NCBI RefSeq assembly: GCF_003610695.1
Contig: NZ_RAQH01000002.1
Coordinates: 124,001-188,000 of the forward strand
Direction: 5' to 3'
Length of the DNA stretch: 64,000 bases
Origin: Epilithonimonas arachidiradicis
Lineage (GTDB): Bacteria > Bacteroidota > Bacteroidia > Flavobacteriales > Weeksellaceae
Position numbers and translations under genes: made by a program
The notes under the pieces: generated by a model
What the model saw: the letters and a program-made list of their open reading frames with translations, nothing else
What the model was told of the DNA's origin: nothing
Database searches by the model: none
Shown: positions 1-9,064 of the stretch, piece by piece
Position numbering within the stretch: the stretch's first letter is position 1
How the letters are laid out: each line of letters starts with the position of its first letter

Positions 1-1829
1 CTGCAAATATGGATGAGCTCCAGGCAGGAACAGTTTCCGGAATCACATCACCTGTTACAGGTAGTGGAATCAAAATTACAGTTTTTGATGCGGGACTTGT
101 TACGGCTAATCATGAGCAGTTCACCACGGGGCGTGCAGTTAATAATGAAAATCCAGCTCTGCAAGATCCACCATCAAGCGGAGGAACAACTGTAGCAGTT
201 AGTAGCCATACCAATAATGTTAATAGTGTTTTAATTGCCAATGGTTCGGGCGCAGGTAATGCAGCAGGATTTCCAAAATCTTATGCAAAAGGTGTTCTTC
301 CATTAGGGACGACCGATAATTATATGTTTGCATACACCAAACCATTAGGCAACCAGTATGAAAAGCTGACCACTTTGCCAAATCTTAACATTTCCAATCA
401 TTCCTATGGTGTCAATGTGGGATGGCAGCTTTCGGGTGGTGCTTACTATTGGGTTGGAGCTTATGGCCTGAATGCGCAGGATACCTACTCAGGAGCTTAT
501 GCTGATAGAGATTATAATTTTGATAAAATAGTCTACGCCCAGCCGAGCCAGATTATTGTTAAATCAACAGGTAATTATTACGGTGTTGGACCGGCTGCAA
601 ACTCTACAAAGTATAAGTTTGATGATGCTACACAAAGTTGGATTCCTTTTGCTGCCAATGATGTGATTCCTCCCGCTAATTGCAGCCAAGGTTATAATTG
701 TATAGGATATGGATCTCTGGCAAAGAACATTATTACAGTGGGAGCAGTCAATCAATTAACGACCTCAGGAAATAAATATACCACTGCGACAGATGTTATA
801 AAAGGCAGCTTCAGTAGTGCAGGACCAAGAAAAGATGGCGCAGTGAAACCCGATTTGACGGCAGTGGGGGTTGATATGTTTATGGCTAACTCTGGGACAT
901 CCAATTACACTGTTACTTTCGGAACTTCATTTGCTGCACCGATGGTTTCCGGAATTGCCGGAGCATTAACTCAAATTGAAAGAAATATTACCGGTAACAG
1001 CAATTTTATTTTCAAAGCGGACGAAATGAAAGCTCTGCTAACTCATACCGCAAATGAGGCGGGAAGACCTGGACCTGATGTTTGGTATGGCTGGGGATTA
1101 GTAGATGCTAAAAAAGCAGCTCAGGTTTTAGTGAACAGATTAGAGGAGAATGCTTATCTCGAAAAGAATACCTTGCAATCTGGTATTGCCTTCTCAAAAC
1201 AAATAAAAGCGACAGGTGATGAACCTTTAAAAGTTAGTATCTCTTGGGTGGATCCGGCTATTGTGCCATTTACGAATGATACAGATCTTCAGAACAATCA
1301 TACTTCCAGAATTGTGAATGACCTTGACCTTAGAGTAGTGGAAGTGGGATCCGGAACTACTTACTTCCCTTGGAAACTTGATATTAATAATCCTAACGCC
1401 AATGCAACAAAAGGTGATAACACCGTTGATAATGTAGAACAGATTGTGATTGATAACCCAACCGCAAACGGAATATACATCATCGAAGTAACTAATAAAA
1501 ATACACTGGTGAATCAAGAAGGCGAGGCAACGACACAGGATTTTGCCTTGGTGGCTACCGGAACCAAAAAAATTACTTTAGCATCAAACGATTTTGATAA
1601 AGAAGAGGTAAAGATCTATCCGACAAAAACAAAAGATCTAATCAATGTCAATGCGCCCGATAATATTGAGAGAGTTGCTCTTTTTGATATGAATGGGAAA
1701 ATGATTCTTGAGAATACAAAAAATTCAAAGTCACAAACAATTAATTTAAATAAATTCTCAACAGGAGTTTACATCATCACTGTAAAAACAAAATCGGGAA
1801 CAATCTCCAAGAAAATTATAAAAGAGTAA
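1..1829 (+). CDS. Subtilisin-like (S8) serine protease with T9SS C-terminal sorting domain, 5'-truncated
   Basis: The reading frame is open to the left edge, so the signal peptide and N-terminus lie outside the window; numbering here starts at the ATG at 9. A full subtilase triad is visible: Asp27 in VFDAGL, His67 in SSHTNNV and Ser307 in GTSFAAP, with the oxyanion Asn probably in SNHSYG. After the catalytic domain come a beta-rich segment (about 385-515) and a C-terminal module from about residue 535 (KIYPTKTKDLINV through GVYIITVKTKSG to a basic end). This has the form of a type A T9SS sorting domain, which in this phylum directs export across the outer membrane and is removed at the surface. 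It is probably a secreted protease. The terminator that follows is shared with convergent pyk. The substrate cannot be told. Confidence 0.9.
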   Translation, partial: ANMDELQAGTVSGITSPVTGSGIKITVFDAGLVTANHEQFTTGRAVNNENPALQDPPSSGGTTVAVSSHTNNVNSVLIANGSGAGNAAGFPKSYAKGVLPLGTTDNYMFAYTKPLGNQYEKLTTLPNLNISNHSYGVNVGWQLSGGAYYWVGAYGLNAQDTYSGAYADRDYNFDKIVYAQPSQIIVKSTGNYYGVGPAANSTKYKFDDATQSWIPFAANDVIPPANCSQGYNCIGYGSLAKNIITVGAVNQLTTSGNKYTTATDVIKGSFSSAGPRKDGAVKPDLTAVGVDMFMANSGTSNYTVTFGTSFAAPMVSGIAGALTQIERNITGNSNFIFKADEMKALLTHTANEAGRPGPDVWYGWGLVDAKKAAQVLVNRLEENAYLEKNTLQSGIAFSKQIKATGDEPLKVSISWVDPAIVPFTNDTDLQNNHTSRIVNDLDLRVVEVGSGTTYFPWKLDINNPNANATKGDNTVDNVEQIVIDNPTANGIYIIEVTNKNTLVNQEGEATTQDFALVATGTKKITLASNDFDKEEVKIYPTKTKDLINVNAPDNIERVALFDMNGKMILENTKNSKSQTINLNKFSTGVYIITVKTKSGTISKKIIKE

Positions 1830-1846
1830 ATTCTCAACCAATCAAA

Positions 1847-1882
1847 ATAAAAAAACCATCGAAATACCGATGGTTTTTTTAT
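1847..1882. terminator. Bidirectional intrinsic terminator between S8 protease and pyk
   Basis: Stem CCATCG (1856-1861) with CGATGG (1868-1873), flanked by an A-run on the left and a T-run on the right, so it can stop transcription from both convergent genes. Confidence 0.85.
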
Positions 1883-1899
1883 TTTTATAATTACTACAA

Positions 1900-3345
1900 T
1901 TAGATTGTAGATAATCTTAATGTGTTGGTTTTTCCACCATTGTGAACCGGCATTGCATTCAGGTTAACAACAAAATCACCTTGTTCTACAAAGCCATAGT
2001 TGTGCGTTAACATATTCACTTGGATGACCGTTTCGTCAGTTGATTTCTGCATATCGTAATAGAATGCTCTTACACCCCAAAGAAGGTTCAACATGGTAAT
2101 CACACGTTTGTTGTTACTGAAAACGATGATGTGAGAAGAGGGTCTGTGTGCAGAAATTTGGAAAGCAGTATAACCGGAACTTGTCAAAGTTACAATCGCT
2201 TCTGCACCAGTCGATTTTGCAATATCAACAGCAGAACGGCAAACTTTATCCGTGATAAAACGCTCATCTACACAGTTGATTTTTTCTTCGATAACGTGGT
2301 TTAGTTTTGAATATAAAGCAGTTTTTTCAATATTCTTAACGATTTTAGCCATATTTCTAACTACATCCACCGGATATTTTCCAACAGAAGTCTCTCCGGA
2401 AAGCATCACAGCGTCAGCACCGTCCAATACAGAGTTAGCAACGTCGTTAACTTCTGCTCTTGTAGGTGTCAAGCTGGTAATCATCGTTTCCATCATCTGG
2501 GTAGCAATAATAACAGGTTTTGCGTAAAGTCTGGCCTTATTAACCAAATTTTTCTGAATAACCGGAACCTGCTCCATTGGAACTTCAACACCAAGATCTC
2601 CTCTTGCAACCATTAGACAGTCACACTCCATCAGGATTTGGTCGATATTTTTTACACCTTCCGGTTTCTCGATTTTAGCAATGATTGGCGTTTTTGTTTT
2701 GTTGGTTGGATGCTTAGCCATCAAATCCTTTAGATCGATGATATCCTGTGCGTGACGAACAAATGAAAGAGCGATCCAGTCAAACTCGTTGTCTAGCATA
2801 AAGTTAGCATCCTCGATATCTTTTTCTGTCAAAGCAGGAAGAGAAACGTTTGTGTTTGGCAGGTTAACCCCTTTTTTAGAACTCAAAGGTCCACCTTGGA
2901 TTGTTTTAGCTCTTACAGTATCAACATTATTTGTTTCAATAACTTCAAGAACAAGCTTCCCGTCATCAATCAAGATTCTTTCTCCAACTTTTACATCCTG
3001 AGGAAACTTCTCATAAGTCATATAAACTTTTGTAGAATCTCCTTCCATTTTTTCGTTTGTAAAAGTAAGAACGTCTCCAGGATTAAGGAAAGAACCTTCT
3101 TTTACAACACCAACTCTTAATTTTGGACCTTGCAAATCTCCTAAAATAGAGACTGAGTAACCATATTCTTTATTGATTTCACGGATTATATCAACATTTC
3201 TCTTTACCAATTCGTAATCGGCATGAGAAAAATTAATTCTAAATACATCAACACCAGCTTGTATCATCTGTATCATCGTCTCCTTGCTAGAAGTAGCAGG
3301 GCCTAGTGTTGCAATGATTTTTGTTTTTTTTAGGTTTTTATTCAT
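1900..3345 (-). CDS. pyk: Pyruvate kinase
   Basis: Converts phosphoenolpyruvate and ADP to pyruvate and ATP, the last step of glycolysis, in the cytoplasm. The 481-residue length is normal for the family. Visible family motifs are KTKIIATLGPATSS at the N-terminus, the RINFSH strand, the Mg/PEP-site region IAKIEKPEGV with its catalytic Lys, ARGDLGVEVP, and TRAEVNDVANSVLDGADAVML. The C-terminal allosteric-type domain is present. It is the last gene of the acpP-fabF-rnc-IPExxxVDY-pyk run. Its ATG at 3345 overlaps the end of the preceding gene by 8 nt, which suggests coupled translation. IPExxxVDY genes are commonly found next to pyk in Bacteroidota (recalled, not checked). Confidence 0.98.
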   Translation of the reverse strand: MNKNLKKTKIIATLGPATSSKETMIQMIQAGVDVFRINFSHADYELVKRNVDIIREINKEYGYSVSILGDLQGPKLRVGVVKEGSFLNPGDVLTFTNEKMEGDSTKVYMTYEKFPQDVKVGERILIDDGKLVLEVIETNNVDTVRAKTIQGGPLSSKKGVNLPNTNVSLPALTEKDIEDANFMLDNEFDWIALSFVRHAQDIIDLKDLMAKHPTNKTKTPIIAKIEKPEGVKNIDQILMECDCLMVARGDLGVEVPMEQVPVIQKNLVNKARLYAKPVIIATQMMETMITSLTPTRAEVNDVANSVLDGADAVMLSGETSVGKYPVDVVRNMAKIVKNIEKTALYSKLNHVIEEKINCVDERFITDKVCRSAVDIAKSTGAEAIVTLTSSGYTAFQISAHRPSSHIIVFSNNKRVITMLNLLWGVRAFYYDMQKSTDETVIQVNMLTHNYGFVEQGDFVVNLNAMPVHNGGKTNTLRLSTI

Positions 3346-3811
3346 AATATTGAATTAATTGATAAAGTTCTTCTTCAGAACTTAAAGAATATTCTTGAAT
3401 TTGAAATACAAAATTTTCCGGGAGCAAAATTAACGAAAAATCCGCAAATATATCGGAATTTGTTAAAATGTAATCTACATCTTGGTGCAGATTTAGTAAA
3501 AATTTAATATTTGATTCATCTGAAAAAAGTTGGTTTTGGACTTTTTTTTCAGTGGATAGAATAGATTTGTTAGAAATAAAATGATAACAGTTTTTGGAAA
3601 ATCTGTCATATGCCTGATAACGCGAAAATGCATAGTCAAAAAATTCCCCTTTGATGGCTATATCTTCAATTCTTTTGAAGTTAAAATCGTTGGTTCTGTT
3701 GAGTATAAAAAACAATTCGTGCTCCGGGATTGCTTTGATAAGACGAATCAATCCTATGGTGATCTCTGTGTGATCTTCTTCTAGCTTAAGAAATTGTTTT
3801 TTGATTTTCAA
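3338..3811 (-). CDS. IPExxxVDY family protein (unknown function), TTG start
   Basis: A 157-residue cytoplasmic protein of unknown function, recognised by the IPEHELFF segment near residue 29 and a QDVDYILTNSD segment near residue 111, which match the naming motif of the Bacteroidota IPExxxVDY family. No signal peptide or membrane segment is visible. The start is TTG at 3811: the whole reading frame contains no ATG, and the family's N-terminal LEEDHTEITIGLIRL part needs this upstream start. It overlaps rnc by 26 nt and pyk by 8 nt, so translation is probably coupled along the operon. No function can be assigned from sequence. Confidence 0.8.
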   Translation of the reverse strand: MKIKKQFLKLEEDHTEITIGLIRLIKAIPEHELFFILNRTNDFNFKRIEDIAIKGEFFDYAFSRYQAYDRFSKNCYHFISNKSILSTEKKVQNQLFSDESNIKFLLNLHQDVDYILTNSDIFADFSLILLPENFVFQIQEYSLSSEEELYQLIQYYE

Positions 3812-4556
3812 TAATATTTTCTTTTTTGCTCAATACATAAAAAGCGCGTTGGGCGGCTTTTTCTTCAGCTTTCTTTTTAGATGCTTCTACCGCATTGGAG
3901 ATTCTCTCATTATGAAGCCATACATAGCAGCGGAAAACCGTTACTTTATTCGGTTGGAATTCCTCACAAGTCTCGTACTTGATCGGGATTTTTTTCTTTT
4001 GGCTCCATTCCAGCAAAAGACCTTTGTAGCTGATAATCTTGTTTTCCAGCTTATTGATGGTAGAAGGCGTAAGAATCCTGTCCAAAACAATTTTCTTACA
4101 AAACTCGTAATCAATATCAAGGTAAATAGCGCCAATCAAAGCTTCCAAAAGATTTCCGGAGATATTTTCGCTCAGTACGGTCTGGCTTGTATCCGCTTGA
4201 AGTAAGGAGCTTAACTTCAGATCTTCTCCAAGCTTGTTAAGGTTTTTCCTATTTACGATTTTGGATTTCATCTGCGTGAGAAATCCTTCGTTTTCATTTG
4301 GGTAAGTCTGAAAAAGATGACAAGAAATAATGGTTCCTAAAACAGAATCCCCTAAAAACTCTAGACGTTCGTAATTTTTTTTATTCGTACTTTTTGAAGA
4401 GGATTTTAAAGAAAATGCCTCTTTAAAGATTTCCAAATTATGGATGTTGTATCCAACGATTTCAGAAATTTTTTTGCGAAAAAGAATATCTTTTTCCGAA
4501 AGTTTTTGTGTTCTGTTTTTTGGAAGTAATTTGAAAAAATAATTTTTCAACTCCAT
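3786..4556 (-). CDS. rnc: Ribonuclease III
   Basis: Endonuclease that cuts double-stranded RNA during rRNA and mRNA processing. It has 256 residues. The signature ERLEFLGDSVLG (residues 63-74) carries the first acidic metal ligands, and the second acidic patch is in GNLLEALIGAIYLDID. A C-terminal dsRNA-binding domain (about 172-243) begins at SYKGLLLEWSQKK and ends with KKKAEEKAAQRAFYVL. The gene lies 12 nt downstream of fabF and overlaps the next gene. The fabF-rnc order downstream of acpP is a widely conserved arrangement. Confidence 0.97.
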   Translation of the reverse strand: MELKNYFFKLLPKNRTQKLSEKDILFRKKISEIVGYNIHNLEIFKEAFSLKSSSKSTNKKNYERLEFLGDSVLGTIISCHLFQTYPNENEGFLTQMKSKIVNRKNLNKLGEDLKLSSLLQADTSQTVLSENISGNLLEALIGAIYLDIDYEFCKKIVLDRILTPSTINKLENKIISYKGLLLEWSQKKKIPIKYETCEEFQPNKVTVFRCYVWLHNERISNAVEASKKKAEEKAAQRAFYVLSKKENIIENQKTIS

Positions 4557-4568
4557 AAAAACATCATA

Positions 4569-5816
4569 TTATATTTTTTTGAAAAGAACACAAGCATTGT
4601 GACCTCCAAAACCAAATGTATTACTCATAGCAATGTTCACATCTTTTTCAACCGCCTGATTGAAAGTGAAGTTCAGTCTGCTATCAATATTTTCATCATC
4701 AGTAAAATGATTGATGGTTGGCGGAACAATACCGTGGATAATGGTATGTAATGCAGCAATGGCTTCAATAACACCGGCAGCACCTAAAAGGTGACCAGTC
4801 ATTGACTTTGTAGAATTGATCTGAATATCGTAAGCGTGCTCTCCGAATAATTTTGCAATAGCATTAGATTCTGCGATGTCTCCTAGTGGAGTAGATGTAC
4901 CGTGCATATTGATATGATCTACTTCATCAGCAGTTACACCAGCGTCTTCTAAACAATTCTTCATTACCAGGTAAGCGCCCAGACCTTCAGGATGTGGTGC
5001 TGTCATATGGTGCGCATCTGCACTCATACCACCACCAGCTAATTCTGCATATATTGTTGCTCCTCTTTGTTTGGCGTGTTCATATTCTTCCAGAATAATA
5101 CAACCCGCTCCTTCACCCAAAACAAATCCGTCTCTGTCTTTATCAAAAGGTCGAGAAGCTGTTTTTGGATCGTCGTTTCTTGTAGAAAGTGCGTGCATCG
5201 CATTGAAACCTCCCATTCCGCTCGCTGTAACAGCCGCTTCAGAGCCTCCACAAACAATAACGTCTGCTTTTCCAAGGTTGATCAGCATTTTAGCATCGAT
5301 CAAGGCATTGGCAGATGATGCACAAGCTGAAACAGTTGTGTAATTAGGTCCGTGGAAACCGTACTCTATAGAGATGTTTCCTGGCGTAATGTCTGCGATC
5401 ATTTTTGGAATAAAGAATGGATTGAATCTAGGAATACCATTAGACTCAGCAAAACCTAAAACTTCTGTTTCGAAAGTTTCCAGTCCACCAATTCCTGATC
5501 CCCAGATAACACCTACACGATCTTTATTCACATTATCTTCGATAAGTCTGCTGTGTGCGATAGCTTCTCTGGCGGCAATCTGACCGAACTGAGAATTTCT
5601 ATCCATTTTCTTAGCCTCTTTTTTATCAAAATAATTAAGAGGATCGTAGTTTTTTACCTCGCTGGCAAACTTAGTTTTGAAATTAGTGGAATCAAAAAGA
5701 GTAATAGGAGCAGCACCGCTCTCGCCCTTTATAAGGTTTTCCCAGTATTCTTTAGCATTATTTCCGATCGGTGTAATAGCGCCGAAGCCGGTTACAACTA
5801 CTCTTTTTAATTCCAT
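4569..5816 (-). CDS. fabF: Beta-ketoacyl-ACP synthase II
   Basis: Condensing enzyme that elongates acyl-ACP with malonyl-ACP in fatty-acid synthesis. At 415 residues the length is typical. The Cys-His-His triad is visible: Cys165 in VSACASSAN, His305 in MHGTSTPLGD and His342 in MTGHLLGAAG, and the C-terminal Gly-rich FGFGGHN motif is present. It lies 22 nt downstream of acpP and is transcribed with it. The KASII assignment rather than KASI rests on the length, the CHH triad and the acpP-fabF pairing. Confidence 0.98.
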   Translation of the reverse strand: MELKRVVVTGFGAITPIGNNAKEYWENLIKGESGAAPITLFDSTNFKTKFASEVKNYDPLNYFDKKEAKKMDRNSQFGQIAAREAIAHSRLIEDNVNKDRVGVIWGSGIGGLETFETEVLGFAESNGIPRFNPFFIPKMIADITPGNISIEYGFHGPNYTTVSACASSANALIDAKMLINLGKADVIVCGGSEAAVTASGMGGFNAMHALSTRNDDPKTASRPFDKDRDGFVLGEGAGCIILEEYEHAKQRGATIYAELAGGGMSADAHHMTAPHPEGLGAYLVMKNCLEDAGVTADEVDHINMHGTSTPLGDIAESNAIAKLFGEHAYDIQINSTKSMTGHLLGAAGVIEAIAALHTIIHGIVPPTINHFTDDENIDSRLNFTFNQAVEKDVNIAMSNTFGFGGHNACVLFKKI

Positions 5817-5838
5817 AAATTTTTTTGTCTAGATAATA

Positions 5839-6078
5839 TTATTTATTTACAACTTCTTCGATGTAAGCAATAGCGTGACCTACAGTTGTAATTTTTTCTG
5901 CTTGATCATCAGGGATTTGAATGTTGAATTCTTTTTCGAACTCCATGATTAATTCTACAGTATCCAAAGAATCAGCTCCTAAATCATTAGTGAAGCTAGC
6001 TTCTGGAGTTACTTCTGTTTCTTCAACGTCAAGCTTATCAGCGATGATAGCTTTTACTCTTGATGCAATGTCTGACAT
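5839..6078 (-). CDS. acpP: Acyl carrier protein
   Basis: A 79-residue acidic carrier for growing acyl chains. The phosphopantetheine attachment motif [12 protein letters not shown] places the modified serine at Ser37. Four-helix ACP features and full length are visible. It is the first gene of the operon leading into fabF, rnc, the IPExxxVDY gene and pyk. The promoter just upstream on the minus strand is well formed. Confidence 0.98.
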   Translation of the reverse strand: MSDIASRVKAIIADKLDVEETEVTPEASFTNDLGADSLDTVELIMEFEKEFNIQIPDDQAEKITTVGHAIAYIEEVVNK

Positions 6079-6110
6079 AGTATTTATTTTTAATTATGTT
6101 AATTTAGGTG

Positions 6111-6139
6111 CAAATATATAAAATTTCAAATCATTTCAA
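6111..6139 (-). promoter_or_regulatory. Promoter of acpP operon
   Basis: On the minus strand TATATTTG (6118 to 6111) matches the Bacteroidota -7 consensus TAnnTTTG exactly, with TTG (6139 to 6137) 18 nt upstream as a -33 element. The acpP ATG lies 32 nt further on. Confidence 0.75.
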
Positions 6140-6229
6140 TTTTTTTTTACTTTTTTAAACTCTTTCTAAATCTATTCTTTTTATAATCACAACTTTAAAT
6201 TTACTCTAATTATAGTCCGCAAATTTGTT

Positions 6230-6237
6230 TATTTTTG
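6230..6237 (+). promoter_or_regulatory. -7 element of folE promoter
   Basis: TATTTTTG is a perfect TAnnTTTG match 20 nt before the folE ATG at 6258. No convincing -33 TTG is seen. Its position argues that in-frame TTG at 6225 is not the start. Confidence 0.65.
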
Positions 6238-6257
6238 CCGTATATTATAATGATATT

Positions 6258-6923
6258 ATGGAACAATTTCCTGATAATGATGATGATCTGTTTACAGGCA
6301 AGGATCATACGCCTCTTAGAAAAGATGCTTTTGATCTTTCTCCTGATGAAAAAGTAAAAAAAATCGAACAGCTATTTGGGGAGATTATGCAAACTCTGGG
6401 TTTGGATATGACTGATGATTCTTTAAAAGATTCTCCAAAGCGTGTGGCAAAAATGTACGTGAACGAGATTTTCGGTGGTCTTCTCCCGGAAAATAAACCG
6501 GGCGTTTCTACTTTTAAGAATCAATATAAGTACCGTCAAATGTTGGTGGAGAAAGATATCACGGTTTATTCTTTCTGCGAACATCACTTCTTGCCAATTA
6601 TTGGAAAAGCGCACGTAGCTTATATTTCTAATGGTGAAGTGATTGGGCTATCAAAGATTAATAGGATTGTGGACTATTATGCAAAACGTCCGCAGGTTCA
6701 GGAACGTTTGACAATGCAGATTGTAGACGCTTTGAAAGAAGCTCTTGGTACCAATAATGTTGCTTGTATCATAGATGCAAAACATCTTTGTGTGAATTGC
6801 AGGGGAATCAAAGATACAGCTAGCTCTACGATTACAGCTGAATTGAGCGGAATTTTCAGAACCAATCCAATTACCAGACAGGAGTTCTTGCATTATGTAG
6901 GAAGTCACGCAAAATTTGACTAA
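6258..6923 (+). CDS. folE: GTP cyclohydrolase I
   Basis: Converts GTP to 7,8-dihydroneopterin triphosphate, the first step of tetrahydrofolate (and possibly queuosine-type) pathways. With the ATG at 6258 it has 221 residues. Zinc ligands are recognisable as Cys107 and His110 in SFCEHHFLP and Cys178 in HLCVNCRG. The acidic N-terminal extension (MEQFPDNDDD) is unlike the core and fits a poorly conserved tail. An upstream TTG (6225) would put the start inside the promoter, so ATG is preferred. The next gene, a DinB-fold protein, begins 1 nt after the stop. Confidence 0.97.
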   Translation: MEQFPDNDDDLFTGKDHTPLRKDAFDLSPDEKVKKIEQLFGEIMQTLGLDMTDDSLKDSPKRVAKMYVNEIFGGLLPENKPGVSTFKNQYKYRQMLVEKDITVYSFCEHHFLPIIGKAHVAYISNGEVIGLSKINRIVDYYAKRPQVQERLTMQIVDALKEALGTNNVACIIDAKHLCVNCRGIKDTASSTITAELSGIFRTNPITRQEFLHYVGSHAKFD

Positions 6924-6924
6924 A

Positions 6925-7371
6925 ATGAATTATCAGATACTTAAAGATATTGTAGAAAATCAGATTGTAAAATTTGATTCGATTTCAGAGAGTCAATGGG
7001 ATGAAAAATTGTCCGACGAAAAATGGTCTAAAAAAGAAATATTAGGTCATCTTTGTGACAGTGCTCTTACGAATATCAGAAGATTTGTTGTGACTCAATA
7101 TAAAGAAAATGAAAATATTGTGTATGACCAGAATTTTTGGGTAAAAGCTCAAAACTATCAGAATACACCGATTTTAGACATCATAAATTTGTGGAAATAT
7201 TTGAACCTTCAGATTGTAAACGTAGTTGAAAATATTTCCGATGAGCTGTTGGAGAATATTTGCGATACAACTAAATCTGAAAAACAATCTTTTACTTTAA
7301 GATTTATTATTGATGATTATATTAGTCATATGAATCATCATTTAAAAGCTATTCATAATGATAAAATTTAA
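6925..7371 (+). CDS. DinB-fold (DinB_2-like) protein
   Basis: A 148-residue cytoplasmic protein with the four-helix DinB/YfiT fold signature: an N-terminal helix, KWSKKEILGHLCDSA with a likely metal-binding His, and a C-terminal HMNHHLKAIHN with further His residues that could complete a three-His metal site. Members include thiol-dependent transferases and damage-inducible proteins of unknown role, so no reaction is assigned. It starts at ATG 6925, just after the folE stop, and is probably cotranscribed with folE. A second DinB-fold gene lies at 62321. Confidence 0.75.
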   Translation: MNYQILKDIVENQIVKFDSISESQWDEKLSDEKWSKKEILGHLCDSALTNIRRFVVTQYKENENIVYDQNFWVKAQNYQNTPILDIINLWKYLNLQIVNVVENISDELLENICDTTKSEKQSFTLRFIIDDYISHMNHHLKAIHNDKI

Positions 7372-7397
7372 AAAACAGTCGGACAAAATTTTTATAG

Positions 7398-7422
7398 CAA
7401 CAATTATTTGTTGTTGATCTTT
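7398..7422 (+). terminator. Possible weak terminator after folE-DinB
   Basis: CAACAA (7398-7403), TTAT loop and TTGTTG (7408-7413), followed by a short T-rich stretch. The stem is only 6 bp and AT-rich. Confidence 0.35.
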
Positions 7423-7477
7423 TGTATCAATGTTTTAAATCATTTTATCAATTATAATTTATCATTAATTAAAATCA

Positions 7478-8947
7478 ATGCAACTAAAAATATATAATTC
7501 GCTGTCAGGCGAAAAAGAAGTTTTCAAACCCATATTAGAAGGTAATATCGGGATGTACGTTTGTGGGCCAACGGTTTACAGCAATGTACATTTGGGTAAC
7601 GTGAGAACTTTCTTGTCTTTCGATTTCATTTACAGAAGTCTCCAATTTCTCGGCTACAAAGTCAGATATGTCAGAAATATTACTGATGCAGGCCATCTCA
7701 CGGACGATGGCGATATCAATAATGACCGATTCATCAAGCAATCCAGATTAGAAAAACTGGAACCAATGGAAATTGTACAGAAATATACCGTCGATTTTCA
7801 CGATGTTTTGAAGAAATTTAATCTGCTTCCGCCAACGATTGAGCCGACTGCGACTGGTCACATTATCGAACAATTGGAACTCACGAAACTTTTGGTAGAA
7901 AAAGGTTTTGCATATGAAAGTAATGGTTCTGTTTATTTCGATGTTTTGGAATACAATGCAAGAGGTCTTAATTACGGAGAATTGTCCAGAAGAAATATAG
8001 AAGAATTATTTGCTAATACAAGAGACTTAGATGGACAAGGCGAAAAGAAAAACCCACAGGATTTTGCACTTTGGAAAAAAGCCTCGCCGGAACATATTAT
8101 GAAATGGCCTTCGCCTTGGGGAGAAGGTTTCCCAGGCTGGCACTTAGAATGTACTGCGATGAGCACCAAATATCTGGGTGACCAATTCGATATTCACGGT
8201 GGTGGAATGGATTTGAAATTTCCGCACCACGAATGTGAAATTGCTCAAGGAAAAGCCTGCAATGGTGTAGAACCGGTGAAATATTGGATGCACGCGAATA
8301 TGTTGACAATGAATGGTCAAAGAATGAGTAAATCGACCGGAAATTACATTCTTCCAATGGAGCTGATTACCGGAAATAATGATTTCTTTGAAAAAGCTTT
8401 TCATCCAAGCGTTTTGAGATTCTGCTTTTTACAGGCTCATTACAGAAGTGTTTTGGATATTTCTAATGATGCAATGTTGGCGAGCGAAAAAGGCTTCAAT
8501 AGATTGATGGAAGCTGTGAAAATCTTGAATACTCAAACTCAGGTTGAAGGCGTGGAAACTTCTTCTTTTGATTATAAAAATTGGAAAGAAAAAGTGTTGG
8601 AAGCTTTGACAGACGATTTCAACAGTCCGATTTTGATTTCTCATTTGTTTGAGGCGGTGAAGTTTATTTCGGCTTCTAAACTTGGGAAAGAAAGTATTTC
8701 AACAGAAGATTATGAAGATTTAAAACAATTCCTAAACGCCATTGTTTTTGATGTCTTAGGATTACAAACCATAGAAGAATCTAATAATGATAAGCTTGAC
8801 CAGACTTTGCAGGTTTTGATTGATTTGAGAAATCAAGCCAGAAAAGCTAAAAATTGGGAATTATCTGACCAGATCCGTGACCAGCTTCTGGAAAAAGGAA
8901 TCGAATTGAAAGATGGACGAGATGGAACAAGTTATGTTCTGAATTAA
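7478..8947 (+). CDS. cysS: Cysteinyl-tRNA synthetase
   Basis: Charges tRNA-Cys with cysteine. At 489 residues it is of normal length. Class I motifs are visible: [15 protein letters not shown] (HIGH-like, with zinc ligand Cys29) and QRMSKSTGN (KMSKS loop, RMSKS form, Lys285). Further zinc ligands are in WHLECTAMS and PHHECEIAQ. The C-terminal helical anticodon region ends in [19 protein letters not shown]-like sequence typical of the family. It is a monocistronic gene with its own terminator. Confidence 0.98.
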   Translation: MQLKIYNSLSGEKEVFKPILEGNIGMYVCGPTVYSNVHLGNVRTFLSFDFIYRSLQFLGYKVRYVRNITDAGHLTDDGDINNDRFIKQSRLEKLEPMEIVQKYTVDFHDVLKKFNLLPPTIEPTATGHIIEQLELTKLLVEKGFAYESNGSVYFDVLEYNARGLNYGELSRRNIEELFANTRDLDGQGEKKNPQDFALWKKASPEHIMKWPSPWGEGFPGWHLECTAMSTKYLGDQFDIHGGGMDLKFPHHECEIAQGKACNGVEPVKYWMHANMLTMNGQRMSKSTGNYILPMELITGNNDFFEKAFHPSVLRFCFLQAHYRSVLDISNDAMLASEKGFNRLMEAVKILNTQTQVEGVETSSFDYKNWKEKVLEALTDDFNSPILISHLFEAVKFISASKLGKESISTEDYEDLKQFLNAIVFDVLGLQTIEESNNDKLDQTLQVLIDLRNQARKAKNWELSDQIRDQLLEKGIELKDGRDGTSYVLN

Positions 8948-8970
8948 TTCATTAAAACAATAAATATTTA

Positions 8971-9001
8971 AACCTTTCGTAAAAAACGGAAGGTTTTTTT
9001 G
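8971..9001 (+). terminator. Terminator of cysS
   Basis: AACCTTTCGT and ACGGAAGGTT form a stem with one G-U pair, followed by a seven-T run. Confidence 0.85.
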
Positions 9002-9064
9002 TTGATGTAAGTATTATATTGTAGAAATACTTAACTTAGTGTCAATTAATTAAACACTTTTACT

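Noticed and set aside
6225-6257. TTG start of folE at 6225
   Set aside because: The TTG lies upstream of the -7 element TATTTTTG; the ATG at 6258 gives a normal FolE.
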